DNA of 64,000 nucleotides from JAACFF01 sp963807975 (GTDB lineage: Bacteria > Chloroflexota > Anaerolineae > Promineifilales > Promineifilaceae). Positions 16,005-24,871 of this stretch are shown here, in pieces. Every line of letters begins with the position of its first letter. Position 1 is the first letter of the stretch. The position numbers and the translations under genes were made by a program. Under the pieces are notes generated by a model. It was not told the DNA's origin. It saw only the letters and a program-made list of their open reading frames with translations, and ran no database searches. Location of the stretch: assembly GCA_963807975.1 (NCBI GenBank), contig CAWEDV010000001.1:1426001-1490000 (forward strand). The letters run 5' to 3'.

Positions 16005-18416
16005 TTAGCGACCTGATATGCGGCTAAAAGTCAACAATGCCAGGCCATAAGCGGCGGCACCCAACCACAAGACGGCGGCGAAACCCCAAGTCAGGGCCGC
16101 CATCACAGCCAAAACAGAAGTGATCACCGAAAAACTGCCATTAATCGCCCAAGCCCAGGGAACCAGCGCCGGTTCATGCGCTTCTACCACGCGCAGGCCA
16201 GCAGCAAAAGGAATTCCCATCAGGAAACCCAAGGGCGCCAGAGCCAGGATGGTAATGGTGAAGCGCGCCCACGGCGACCAATTCAGAGCGAAATCCGACA
16301 GGTGGTTCAGCAAAAAAGGATAGACGGCAACCATCAAGACCAGAATACCTAAAGCGACAACCAGCGACCAACGTCTGGAGGTCCAACTACCAAACCCTGA
16401 GAAGAGCAGCAAGGAAAAAAGGACCACGGCCAACGCTGTCACCGGTTTGCCAAGGATGAGAATGAAGTGCTGCGCCAGAGGAACTTCGACAAACAGGAAC
16501 GCCAATCCCAAAGCCGCGAAATAGAGCAGGACACGCCCGCGCCAGAAGCGTATCCCGGTCGCCTTTTTATCGCTCAGGCCCCGGTGCAGCAGCAAAGGGG
16601 CGACGATGAAGAGCACGGCGGCGGCGGAGAGGAGCAGCAGCAAGACAACCAAAACAAAGAAACCACTGCCGCCAAAGGGCTGCCAAGATTGGCCCAAGCG
16701 GGCCAGGATTTCGGGAGCCTGGCGCCATTTGAAGTAATGAAAGAAAAACGGGCGATTGTCCGTCGCTGGCCGGATATCATAGCGATATGCCGCGTATGTT
16801 TCTAGGGGATCGTTGAGCAGTTTGGTAAACAGGTCGGAATAAGCTGGTTCGGGCAGCACATTGAAGCGATTGAGATCGCTGGCCTGGATGTGCGGCAAAT
16901 AAACGGCGTCGAATCCTCGTTCTTGCAGAAAAACGCGCACTTTCTGCAGTTCAAATTGGGTATAGGGCTTTACACTGGCAACAATGGTCATTGTGCGCAA
17001 GGTACGGAACGCGAGCAGATGCTGCGCAGGATCTCGTGCGCTGTTTTCTAAGGCTGTGGCCACACTGGCGAAGGTGCGGGCGCTTTCGCTGGGCGGTGTT
17101 TGCAGCCAGCGGGTCAGCAGCAAGAGTCCATCTTGGTCAAGGATTTGCAGATAATCCTCGACCGCCTCAACTGTATAGGCATACTCCTCGGTAAGGCTGT
17201 AGGCTCCAGATGTCACCGGACGGTGTGGATCGGTCAAGGAGAGGACGGCCAGGTCATATGTCCTTTTATGCTCTTGGCCGACGAAAACGCGTCCCATCTG
17301 GTTGACAAGAGTGACCCGTGGATCCTGGAATAGGTCGCCCGTCCAAGCGCTGTATTCGCCCCTGATGATGTCAATGATCTGCAGATTTTCTTCCACAACC
17401 GTCACCGCCGGCGCGCCAGAAGCCAGGGCCAGTAGGACATCCTGGCCCGTTCCCGCATCCAGCACCAGCGTGCGAGCGCCTGGTCGGAGCTCGTAGGCCA
17501 GGGCCAGCGGTAAGTTGGCGGCTAACAATCGCGCCGCTTCATCGTCCGGCACCAGGCGGCTTATGGGCATCAGGCCGTCTCCATCGAGCAGCAGGCCTGC
17601 CTGAACAGGCAGGATCACCGCTGAAGTAAGGCTTAATCCTGGCATAACATGGATCACGGGACTTTCCACGACATCAATTCTGGCCGTGGCGTCGGAAACG
17701 GAAACTGTATGGCGCGAGTCGAGTGCTTGGGTCAAGGTAGACAGGGTCTTATAGGGAGACAACTGCTGTTCCAGGAATGTTGGCGCGCGCAGTAAAGCAA
17801 GTAAACCAAGAAAAAACGCGGCTGAGAGCGCGATTGTGGTCGGAGTACAGCGTGACTTTCTCAACTTCTCTTTGTCGCCGAATGTAAAAACCAGGCCGGC
17901 AAACGCACTCAGGATCGCAGCCAAGATCACGGTACCTGGCCCGCCGAACCAGGCCAGGGCCAGCAAGCTGCCCAGACTGCCAGAAGCGGATCCCATCAGA
18001 TTGGCGCCATAAACACGATGCGAGCCCACACCACCTTCTTCTCCAGCGCTGATAAGCTCGCCCCCAACCAGTAAGCCGGCGAACAGAAAAGGCACAGCCG
18101 CCGCCAGAAAGTATATGGCCAAATAGAAGATTTGGCGGCTGTCCCAAGCGATGCTAAATGAATCAAAAGGAGAGGTATTGATGACCAGAAAAGCCAAAAC
18201 AGTCGCAGTGGCAAAGGCGAGGCTTAACAAGGCGGGTGAAACACGGCGGCGAAAGATGCTCAACAAAGATCCACTGGCCCCGGCCCCAAGCAAAGCCAGG
18301 CTGATGGCCATGAAGGCGAAATGATAGAACTGCTGAACGGCAAAAATACGCAGCAGCGCCAGCTCGAGGAGCAGTACAGCTGCCGAAATCAAGAAGATCC
18401 CTAAAAAAGCGCTCAT
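16005..18416 (-). CDS. Spermidine-synthase-like multi-pass membrane protein
   Basis: An 803-residue protein with about seven N-terminal membrane segments, a central Rossmann-type methyltransferase/spermidine synthase-like domain and a C-terminal block of further membrane segments. The N-terminus LLLELALLRIFAVQQFYHFAFMAIS is typical of fused spermine/spermidine synthase-like membrane proteins. The nucleotide-binding motif is LVLDAGTGQDVLLAL (about residue 340). The start at 18416 is chosen to begin just before the first membrane helix, with AAGG four bases upstream; a longer in-frame start at 18473 is less likely. Polyamine synthesis is not assured, since catalytic Asp residues of true spermidine synthases cannot be placed with confidence. 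Confidence 0.8.
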   Translation of the reverse strand: MSAFLGIFLISAAVLLLELALLRIFAVQQFYHFAFMAISLALLGAGASGSLLSIFRRRVSPALLSLAFATATVLAFLVINTSPFDSFSIAWDSRQIFYLAIYFLAAAVPFLFAGLLVGGELISAGEEGGVGSHRVYGANLMGSASGSLGSLLALAWFGGPGTVILAAILSAFAGLVFTFGDKEKLRKSRCTPTTIALSAAFFLGLLALLRAPTFLEQQLSPYKTLSTLTQALDSRHTVSVSDATARIDVVESPVIHVMPGLSLTSAVILPVQAGLLLDGDGLMPISRLVPDDEAARLLAANLPLALAYELRPGARTLVLDAGTGQDVLLALASGAPAVTVVEENLQIIDIIRGEYSAWTGDLFQDPRVTLVNQMGRVFVGQEHKRTYDLAVLSLTDPHRPVTSGAYSLTEEYAYTVEAVEDYLQILDQDGLLLLTRWLQTPPSESARTFASVATALENSARDPAQHLLAFRTLRTMTIVASVKPYTQFELQKVRVFLQERGFDAVYLPHIQASDLNRFNVLPEPAYSDLFTKLLNDPLETYAAYRYDIRPATDNRPFFFHYFKWRQAPEILARLGQSWQPFGGSGFFVLVVLLLLLSAAAVLFIVAPLLLHRGLSDKKATGIRFWRGRVLLYFAALGLAFLFVEVPLAQHFILILGKPVTALAVVLFSLLLFSGFGSWTSRRWSLVVALGILVLMVAVYPFLLNHLSDFALNWSPWARFTITILALAPLGFLMGIPFAAGLRVVEAHEPALVPWAWAINGSFSVITSVLAVMAALTWGFAAVLWLGAAAYGLALLTFSRISGR

Positions 18417-18611
18417 AGCCTTACTGTACACCCAAATACATGCCCAGTTCAAGAAGGATGGGCGTGGCGCCAAGGCACCAACCTCGTTGATTGTTGTTTA
18501 TTGCTTGTTGAATATTAACTGCTGGTATTTAGCAAAAGGAAGAAAAGAATTTCACAGAGCACCACAGAGGAGACAGGAAGATTGATAGAGAAAAGTGAGC
18601 ATTGGTCTTGG

Positions 18612-19892
18612 CTAGCGGGCAGCCCTTCGGGAGTGAGAGGCGGCCTCAGCATTTGTTTTTTGGTGCGGAGGACCTGGTTTAATCGTTACCAACGTGATCT
18701 CCGGTCGGGCCAAGAAGCGTACGCGCGGCGCGCTGAGTCCTTCCAAGCCCACTCCGCGACTGACATATAGATGGGTTCGGGATTGGCGATACGAACCCAT
18801 CACATAGCGCCGGCCAAGCTGCGAACTGGTCAACAGCGCCCCAATGAGTGGCAAGCGAACCTGTCCGCCATGGGTATGCCCGCACAGGTAAAGATCAATT
18901 CCTTCTTCAACTGCCGGCGGCATCAACTCAGGAGAATGGTACAAGAGGATGGTCGGGGCGTCGTTCGGTGCCTGCTGCATTACTTGTCTCATGATCGCTG
19001 CATCGTAACGCAAATAATGGGTGCAATCGACACCCACAAGCGTAATGCGCTGGCCATCGGACATGGTAATCGTCTTCAACTCATTGCGCAGCAGGTCGAT
19101 GGCCAGGTCATCGAACATGGGTGCTACGCGGTCAGGAATGTCAACCGTCGGTGTGCCCAGGGTGGCATATACGCCGAACGGTGCAGACAGTTTGGCCAAA
19201 AAGTCATGGATACGGCCGTATGTTTGCGGCTCTTGATTAAAGGAGAGGTTTACATAGTCTCCAGTAATAAGGATGAGATCTGGCTTTTCGGTCTCAACCG
19301 CCAGCAGAACATCCTCCTCCCGCCTTGACAGGTATTCAATATGCAGGTCACTGATATGCAGCAGGCGCAGCGGCTGCGCCCCTGGTGAGAGGCGGTCGTT
19401 CTGAATCTCTAGGTAGGTGGTTTGCACATGTCCTGGTTCCACCACGGCGCCTCTGTGTAAGGCCACCGTGCCCAGCAGCTGCAGCAGTACGAACAGGAGC
19501 AGGGCCCACTGCCAGCCGCTGATCAGGACAGCAAGAGCCAGGATCAGTGCTGCCAAGGTGCGCAAGATGGCTAATTGGAAAAACTGCGGCTGCCAAGCGC
19601 CAAAGGAGATTCTGAAGCGCGGGAGCATAACCAGGATGAGGATATCGCCCAGAAAGAAGAGGAGCATCATGCCGCCTACGAGCAGCGCAGCCTCAAATGA
19701 AACTCCAAAGAGCCACCAAGTGCCAGCCACCAGCGATAGTAGAAGCAAGATAGTGACGCCCGATCTGACGTTTGACCAAGCGGCTGGTTTATCGAGGAAA
19801 ACCATGATGCGATGTAAGGGGCGTGCCGCCATCACATCTTCGCTGGTATCTTCCTGCGAGGCTTCTTGCCCCATGACTGTTTCTTGTTCCAT
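18612..19892 (-). CDS. Membrane metallophosphoesterase with lost GNH motif
   Basis: A 426-residue protein with about four membrane helices (residues 40-150) and a C-terminal calcineurin-like phosphoesterase domain of the YkuE/YaeI type. Motif I is HISDLHI, motif II is ITGDYVN, a later His is in LLYHSPE and motif V is CGHTHGGQVRLPL. The third motif, normally GNH(D/E), reads LGTPTVD (residues 245-251), so the metal-ligand Asn and catalytic His are missing. The related YaeI family acts on lipid or UDP-diacylglucosamine-like substrates. This copy may be inactive or altered. The C-terminal tail is basic. Start codon choice is uncertain by up to six codons. Confidence 0.85.
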   Translation of the reverse strand: MEQETVMGQEASQEDTSEDVMAARPLHRIMVFLDKPAAWSNVRSGVTILLLLSLVAGTWWLFGVSFEAALLVGGMMLLFFLGDILILVMLPRFRISFGAWQPQFFQLAILRTLAALILALAVLISGWQWALLLFVLLQLLGTVALHRGAVVEPGHVQTTYLEIQNDRLSPGAQPLRLLHISDLHIEYLSRREEDVLLAVETEKPDLILITGDYVNLSFNQEPQTYGRIHDFLAKLSAPFGVYATLGTPTVDIPDRVAPMFDDLAIDLLRNELKTITMSDGQRITLVGVDCTHYLRYDAAIMRQVMQQAPNDAPTILLYHSPELMPPAVEEGIDLYLCGHTHGGQVRLPLIGALLTSSQLGRRYVMGSYRQSRTHLYVSRGVGLEGLSAPRVRFLARPEITLVTIKPGPPHQKTNAEAASHSRRAAR

Positions 19893-20000
19893 CGCTTACA
19901 AATTTTCCCTTGCGGCGCTTTCCGAACCAATTATGGCAACATTCGTGTATTTTCAAAAACATTGACCCCTACTAAGTGAACGAGAGTAAGCGTTTGAAGC

Positions 20001-20058
20001 AAAAACGGCAGAGGTCTTACTTGTAACCCGCAGAAATCCAATCGAGCAAGACCTCTGC
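20001..20058 (-). terminator. Probable terminator hairpin on minus strand
   Basis: GCAGAGGTCTT (20008-20018) and AAGACCTCTGC (20048-20058) are perfect 11-bp arms with a 29-base loop. On the minus strand the arm is followed by CGTTTTTGC. It follows the stop codon of the start-less frame at 20062-20193. Confidence 0.5.
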
Positions 20059-20061
20059 GGT

Positions 20062-20193
20062 TTATGAAGCTTCCGTTTCTTGAATTTCAAATTCGGCCGA
20101 TTGCTGGTTATAATTGATCCTTACGAATAATGATAGGCTTTGTTCGTTGGCGTAGTCGACAATTCCATGGGTAATTCGCAGGGTTTTTACAAT
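20062..20193 (-). pseudogene. Start-less gene remnant
   Basis: On the minus strand 43 codons are open up to the TAA at 20064-20062, reading ...THGIVDYANEQSLSLFVR... and ending in EFEIQETEAS. The frame is bounded upstream by a stop and contains no ATG, GTG or TTG start. A hairpin with a T-run follows. The composition is protein-like, so it may be the 3' end of a lost gene; I do not recognise the family. Confidence 0.3.
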
Positions 20194-20266
20194 TTATGGG
20201 TCATGCCCAGCCCCACTTTCGCAAGTGTAAACTGCGGTGGGCATCCATGGTCTCGATTACAAAGAT

Positions 20267-20322
20267 GGATTCCTGCCTGCGTAGGAATGACAGTTGGATT
20301 CCTGCCTGCGCAGGGATGACAG
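20267..20322. repeat. Two copies of a 27-bp REP-like palindromic repeat
   Basis: Copies at 20267-20293 and 20296-20322 share GGATTCCTGCCTGCG and GGRATGACAG with two differences. Each contains the imperfect palindrome ATTCCTGCCTGCGYAGGRAT. Repeats of this type are common between genes in many bacteria. Confidence 0.7.
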
Positions 20323-20388
20323 ATCGCCAGGACTGGCTTATTGTGTAAGAGCCCTGGGAAAAAGCGGTAAAGATAAGGAAGCAATTAA

Positions 20389-21741
20389 GTGGCAAAAGCA
20401 GCAATGATGTTCCCCCCTGACTTTCGTTGGGGCACAGCTACCGCATCATTACAAGTGGAAGGAAACAACCGTAACAGCGACTGGTGGACCTGGGAACAGG
20501 GTGAAGGGCATATCCTCGAGGGCCATAAATCGGGCTTGGCCTGCAATTGGTGGGAAAACGCCGAGGCTGATCTCGATCTGGCGGCGGAGATGGGCACCAA
20601 TGCCCACCGGCTTTCGCTGGAATGGAGCCGTATTGAACCGGAACCAAGCGTTTTTGATCGTGCCGCGTTGGATCGTTACCGGGAAATATTGCAGGCGATG
20701 ATCGATCGCGGCATCGAACCCATGGTCACCCTGCACCATTTCAGCAACCCGATGTGGCTGGTCGAAAAAGGGGATTTCAACTCGGACATCATCGTCGAAT
20801 ATTTCCAGCGCTATACGGCGCGGGTGGTCGACAATCTCGGCGATCTAGTCAGCAAGTGGATTACGATCAACGAGCCCATCGTCTACTTCTTTTCGCGCTA
20901 TATGGAGAAAGCGTATCCGCAGCCAAACCGCAGCGGCTTCTGGGCGGGAAGAGAAGCGGTCTCGAAGATGCTGCAGTGCCATGCCGTCGCTTACCACACG
21001 ATCAAAGATAAGTACCCGCATGCCCAGGTTGGCGTGGCCAAAAACATACCGATCATCGAAGGCGGGCCAATCGGGAACCGCCTCGACCGCTGGTGGGCCA
21101 GGCGTATCTCGCGGATGTTCAACGACTCCTGGCTTGATGCTGTGCATGACGGCCGTGTTCGCTTTCCTTTTGGGCGGGGCAAGATCAAAAACCTGGCCGG
21201 CAGTTATGATTTTGTGGGCATCAACTATTACACGCGTTTCTACGTCAAATTCCCACCTAGAAAGGGGATCATCGAAGAAGATTGGGGGGATGAGGCGATC
21301 GTCACTGACGGCAATTATGGCGAGATCTATCCCTATGGTCTTTACCGGGCAATCAAGCAGGTTCTGCGCTACCAGAAACCAATTTATATTACCGAAAATG
21401 GTTTACCCGATATGGCGGACAAGCATCGACCGGCCTTTATCATGGATCATTTGCGCCAGATCTGGCAGGCCATTTGCTTTTGTTATCCGGTGATGGGTTA
21501 TTATCATTGGAGCTTGGTCGATAATTTTGAGTGGAACGCGGGCTGGACCCAGCGCTTTGGCCTCATCGCCATGGATCCGGAGACCCAGGAAAGAAGCTGG
21601 CGGGACAGCGGACGCCTTTACAGTGAAATCTGCCACAGCTACAGCATTAACAGCGATATGGCTGAACGTTACGCGCCAGAGATGCTGCCGGTCATGTTCC
21701 CTGGCGACTCTCCGCAGAGCGTCGCCAAACGGTCCGGCTGA
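20389..21741 (+). CDS. Glycoside hydrolase family 1 protein
   Basis: A 450-residue (beta/alpha)8 hydrolase with a GTG start at 20389 and AAGGA nine bases upstream. The N-terminus FPPDFRWGTATASLQVEG is the GH1 signature. The acid/base Glu is in TINEPIVYF (about residue 163) and the nucleophile is in YITENGLPD (about residue 338). GH1 enzymes cleave beta-glucosides, beta-galactosides or related sugars with retention of configuration; the exact substrate cannot be read here. There is no signal peptide, so it acts in the cytoplasm. The family is usually 440-480 residues, so it is complete. Confidence 0.93.
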   Translation: MAKAAMMFPPDFRWGTATASLQVEGNNRNSDWWTWEQGEGHILEGHKSGLACNWWENAEADLDLAAEMGTNAHRLSLEWSRIEPEPSVFDRAALDRYREILQAMIDRGIEPMVTLHHFSNPMWLVEKGDFNSDIIVEYFQRYTARVVDNLGDLVSKWITINEPIVYFFSRYMEKAYPQPNRSGFWAGREAVSKMLQCHAVAYHTIKDKYPHAQVGVAKNIPIIEGGPIGNRLDRWWARRISRMFNDSWLDAVHDGRVRFPFGRGKIKNLAGSYDFVGINYYTRFYVKFPPRKGIIEEDWGDEAIVTDGNYGEIYPYGLYRAIKQVLRYQKPIYITENGLPDMADKHRPAFIMDHLRQIWQAICFCYPVMGYYHWSLVDNFEWNAGWTQRFGLIAMDPETQERSWRDSGRLYSEICHSYSINSDMAERYAPEMLPVMFPGDSPQSVAKRSG

Positions 21742-21765
21742 CGGGAAAACAAGCGTGCAGGATTG

Positions 21766-21774
21766 TGTTATAAT
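21766..21774 (+). promoter_or_regulatory. Extended -10 promoter of yebC
   Basis: TGTTATAAT (TG-N-TATAAT) is a perfect extended -10, 45 bases before the yebC start. No -35 consensus is visible. Confidence 0.65.
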
Positions 21775-21819
21775 CAAGATTCCCAAAAGGAACAAAATTC
21801 AACATCTGGAGAGTAAGAA

Positions 21820-22566
21820 ATGTCTGGTCATTCTAAATGGTCCACCATTAAACATAAAAAGGCAGCAACTGATGCCAAGCGCGGGAAGATATTCACGCGC
21901 ATCGCTAAAGAAATAACCATTTCCGCCCGCAGTGGCGGCGGCGATCCCGAAACCAATAATGCCCTGCGTTTGTTGGTTGCTAAGGCCAAAGCGGCCAATA
22001 TGCCCAAAGACAATATCGAAAAAGCGATCAAACGGGGCACGGGCGAATTGGCTGGCGGCGAACTAGTCGAAGCGGTCTATGAAGTCTACGCCCAGCATGG
22101 CATCGGTCTCTTGGTCGAGACCGTCACCGATAATCGCAACCGGGCCATCGCCGATGTGCGCCATACGGTGAGTAAGTATGGTGGCACAATGGCCGACGCC
22201 GGTTCTGTGGCCTGGCAGTTTACACGCAAGGGCTATATCGGCATCACCGACGAAGTTGATGAAGATGAGCTTTTTCTAATTGCCGCCGATGCCGGCGCTG
22301 AAGATATCCAGTTCGGCGAAGTCACAGAGATTTTCGTCGACCTGGCTGATTTCCAGGCGGTTCAACTGGCCCTAGAGGAAGCAAGGATTACCATGGATGA
22401 GGCCAATATGATCTTTGATCCCAACAATGCCATGGAACTGCCGCCAGATCAGGCACTGCAAGTTATGAACTTGATCGAGAAAATTGAAGATGTGGATGAT
22501 GTGCAAAATGTCTATTCGACACTCGACGTCACCGACGAAGCGATCGCTGCCTTGGAAGCCGTCTAG
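21820..22566 (+). CDS. yebC: YebC/PmpR family translation or transcription regulator
   Basis: A 248-residue protein that begins MSGHSKWSTIKHKKAATDAKRG, the hallmark of the YebC/TACO1 family. GGAGAG lies eight bases upstream. Conserved segments NNALRLLVAKAKAANMPKDNIEKAIKRG and YEVYAQHGIGLLVETVTDN are present. Members act as transcription regulators or help ribosomes through proline stretches. The following ruvC and ruvA are a classical yebC-ruvC-ruvA arrangement. The C-terminal acidic tail is normal for the family. Confidence 0.96.
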   Translation: MSGHSKWSTIKHKKAATDAKRGKIFTRIAKEITISARSGGGDPETNNALRLLVAKAKAANMPKDNIEKAIKRGTGELAGGELVEAVYEVYAQHGIGLLVETVTDNRNRAIADVRHTVSKYGGTMADAGSVAWQFTRKGYIGITDEVDEDELFLIAADAGAEDIQFGEVTEIFVDLADFQAVQLALEEARITMDEANMIFDPNNAMELPPDQALQVMNLIEKIEDVDDVQNVYSTLDVTDEAIAALEAV

Positions 22567-22618
22567 CCTGCGGCTTACCCACAACATAAGCTCATGATTC
22601 TCAAGATGGGGCCGGTCG

Positions 22619-23113
22619 ATGCGCGTATTAGGTCTTGATCCGGGCACTGCCAGCACCGGGTATGGCATTATCGACAGCCTCGACGGCCGTATGGTGCTCG
22701 TCACCTATGGTGTGATCAAAACCCCTGCCGGCGAAAGTCCATCCTCGCGCCTGCAGACCATCTATAACGAACTAAACAAACTCATCGATCGGTATCAACC
22801 AGACAGCGCCGGCGTGGAGGAGCTTTTCTTTGGCCGCAATATCACGACCGCGATCAGCGTCGGCCAGGCGCGAGGGGTCCTGCTGTTGGCGCTGGCCAAT
22901 GCCAATATCCCTATCGGCGAGTATTCGCCACCGAAGATCAAGGAGTCGGTCACCGGTTATGGCAAAGCAGACAAGGCCCAGGTGCAGTTGATGATCCGCA
23001 ATTTGCTGGACCTGGAGGAAACGCCCCGCCCCGATGATGCCGCCGATGGCCTGGCTGTGGCTCTGACCCATTACCAATACCAGCACTTTGCATCGTTAGC
23101 CGAATCACAATAA
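22619..23113 (+). CDS. ruvC: Holliday junction endonuclease RuvC
   Basis: A 164-residue RNase H-fold resolvase that cleaves four-way DNA junctions as a dimer. It starts MRVLGLDPGTASTGYGII with the first catalytic Asp at position 7. The next acidic catalytic residues lie in GVEELFFGRN and in RPDDAADGLAVALTHYQ. A GGGG upstream of the ATG can act as a ribosome-binding site. The length is typical. Confidence 0.96.
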   Translation: MRVLGLDPGTASTGYGIIDSLDGRMVLVTYGVIKTPAGESPSSRLQTIYNELNKLIDRYQPDSAGVEELFFGRNITTAISVGQARGVLLLALANANIPIGEYSPPKIKESVTGYGKADKAQVQLMIRNLLDLEETPRPDDAADGLAVALTHYQYQHFASLAESQ

Positions 23114-23158
23114 AGGGCTGCTTATCGCCCTGGGGCCAAGAAGGAGTTGCCCACGCCC

Positions 23159-23740
23159 ATGATTGCCACCATACAAGGAACAATCTTACAGATAGAAGAA
23201 AGTGGTTTTATTATTGGCGTCGGCGGCATTGGGGTACGGGTCCTCACCCCACGCAACGTACTGGAAAATACGGGGGGTACCGGCCGTACGATTTTTCTGC
23301 ATACGCATCTGATCGTGCGCGAGACGGAGCTAACGCTATACGGCTTTGACTCGGCGGAGGATCTGCAGTTATTTGAGCTTCTGCTGGGGGTCAACGGTGT
23401 TGGTCCAAAAGTCGCCCTATCGATCTTGGGTACATTGAGCCCGGAACTGCTGAAGAGCGCCATCATGCATGAGGATGCGGCTGTCTTGCAGCGCGTGCCC
23501 GGCATCGGCAAAAAGACGGCAGAACGGATCATGTTCCAACTACGTGACAAACTGGATCTGTCAATGGTCTCGACAGCGATGCCCCTGGTGAGTGATGTCG
23601 ACGCCGATGTGATCGATGTCTTAACCGGCCTCGGTTTCAGCATCGTGGAAGCGCAATCGGCCTTGCAAAACATTCCTCGTGATGCCAGCGATATCAACGA
23701 TCGAGTACAACTGGCCCTGCAATATTTGGATCAAGGATAA
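23159..23740 (+). CDS. ruvA: Holliday junction branch migration protein RuvA
   Basis: A 193-residue protein that forms tetramers on Holliday junctions and recruits RuvB. The ATG at 23159 gives the usual start MIATIQGTI; a TTG at 23147 is possible but closer to the AAGGAG at 23141. The OB fold is followed by helix-hairpin-helix segments GVNGVGPKVALSILG and VPGIGKKTAERIM, and the C-terminal RuvB-binding domain (DVIDVLTGLGFS). ruvB is not next to it. The stop codon overlaps the next start by one base. Confidence 0.95.
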   Translation: MIATIQGTILQIEESGFIIGVGGIGVRVLTPRNVLENTGGTGRTIFLHTHLIVRETELTLYGFDSAEDLQLFELLLGVNGVGPKVALSILGTLSPELLKSAIMHEDAAVLQRVPGIGKKTAERIMFQLRDKLDLSMVSTAMPLVSDVDADVIDVLTGLGFSIVEAQSALQNIPRDASDINDRVQLALQYLDQG

Positions 23741-24171
23741 TGACAAAAGAAATTGAAATAGAGATTTGGGAGTTCCTCGACCGGCATTTGCAAAGCATCT
23801 TCACGCAGGATGCCGAGACCTATCGCGCGACCACCAGCGACGATCTATCACTCTATGAGTGGTTTGTCACGCCCCACCGCCAGGATGGGCTGGACTTTCA
23901 TTTCTTCATGATTGATAACGCCTGGGCTGGAACCAGAGGTAACTTTCGCTTCGATCTTTTGGAACCGCGGGTGCAGATATATGGGGATACGGCCGTGGTC
24001 AGCTACACCTTCATGCTAAGCAGGGCCGATGCAGAAGGCCAAATAAGCCACCGCACGCACAATGAAAGCCGCGTTTTAGTCAAGGGCACCGGCGGCTGGC
24101 AGGTCGTCCACGTGCACAAATCACCCAGTTGGAAAGCTCCTTACGCCCCGCAGGCCGGTGCTGAACATTAA
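23740..24171 (+). CDS. NTF2-like (SnoaL/CaMKII-association-type) protein
   Basis: A 143-residue protein whose start overlaps the ruvA stop (TAATG), so it is translationally coupled. It has the cone-shaped NTF2-like fold pattern: an N-terminal helix (EIWEFLDRHLQSIF), a strand region with VQIYGDTAVVSYTFML and the C-terminal motif HNESRVLVKGTGGWQVVHVHKS. Such proteins bind small molecules or form association domains. No catalytic role can be assigned, and the link to Holliday junction proteins may be only positional. Confidence 0.8.
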   Translation: MTKEIEIEIWEFLDRHLQSIFTQDAETYRATTSDDLSLYEWFVTPHRQDGLDFHFFMIDNAWAGTRGNFRFDLLEPRVQIYGDTAVVSYTFMLSRADAEGQISHRTHNESRVLVKGTGGWQVVHVHKSPSWKAPYAPQAGAEH

Positions 24172-24461
24172 TATAAATAAAAAAATCGCCAATAGACCAG
24201 GTTATGTCAAACTCCCTGTTATATGCCAGAGTACCATACCGGACGGCATCAGCCATTGACCAGCGTTGCCTTCGGTGATCCACCCCCTTATTCGGCGAGC
24301 AGCTTCTGCGCCTCCTGCAGGTGAAGAGTCTCAAAACCCTCATCGGCAGGCACAAATTGGGCGGGCACAAGGCCAGCCCCTACAATAATCAAACGATAGT
24401 AGGGGTTTACCCTTGTGGTCGCCCTGGGGTTGGTCGAGTACATAATGGGCGTGCACGATTA
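24172..24461. other. Intergenic region with mobile-type short repeat
   Basis: No gene is visible. At 24359-24383 lies GGGCGGGCACAAGGCCAGCC plus CCTAC, facing a related inverted sequence at 24399-24424 (GTAGGGGTTTACCCTTGTGG plus TCGCCC). Together they form an imperfect inverted repeat of the kind found dispersed in many bacterial genomes. Confidence 0.5.
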
Positions 24462-24871
24462 GGGCGGGCACAAGGCCAGCCCCTACCATGGTCGGTCTGG
24501 GATTGGTTATAAACGAAATGCACGGGTACGCCGAGGGCGGGCACAAGGCCAGCCCCTACCATGGTCGGCCTGGGATTGGTTATAAACGAAATGCACGGGT
24601 ACGCCGAGGGCGGGCACAAGGCCAGCCCCTACCATGGTCGGCCTGGGATTGGTTATAAACGAAATGTACGGGTACGCCGAGGGCGGGCACAAGGCCAGCC
24701 CCTACCATGGTCGGTCTGGGATTGGTTATAAACGAAATGCACGGGTACGCCGAGGGCGGGCACAAGGCCAGCCCCTACCATGGTCGGCCTGGGATTGGTT
24801 ATAGACGAAATGCACGGGTACGCCGAGGGCGGGCACAAGGCCAGCCCTTACCATGGTCGCCCTGGGGTTGG
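24462..24871. repeat. Tandem array of 73-bp repeats
   Basis: Five complete 73-bp units begin at 24462, 24535, 24608, 24681 and 24754, and a partial sixth begins at 24827. The units differ at a few positions only. Each begins GGGCGGGCACAAGGCCAGCC, then CCTACCATGGTCGG and a variable-free stretch with GATTGGTTATAAACGAAATG. The leading 25 bases are the same as the isolated copy at 24359. Since 73 is not a multiple of three, the array does not encode a repeated peptide in a single frame. It looks like tandem amplification of a REP-like element. Confidence 0.85.

Larger units (their letters stand above)
19893..20388. other. Intergenic region with hairpin, gene remnant and short repeats
   Basis: This 496-base gap holds a minus-strand hairpin (20001-20058), a start-less open stretch on the minus strand (20062-20193) and two direct copies of a 27-base palindromic repeat (20267-20322). 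The ribosome-binding site of the GH1 gene (AAGGA, 20375-20379) is at its right end. There is no intact gene. Confidence 0.6.

Noticed and set aside
20187..20404. Two minus-strand frames of about 65 codons before the GH1 gene.
   Set aside because: Most of their length is the REP-like repeat pair; they are unlikely to be genes.
24462..24871. The 73-bp repeat array as a CRISPR.
   Set aside because: The whole unit is conserved and there are no unique spacers or cas genes.
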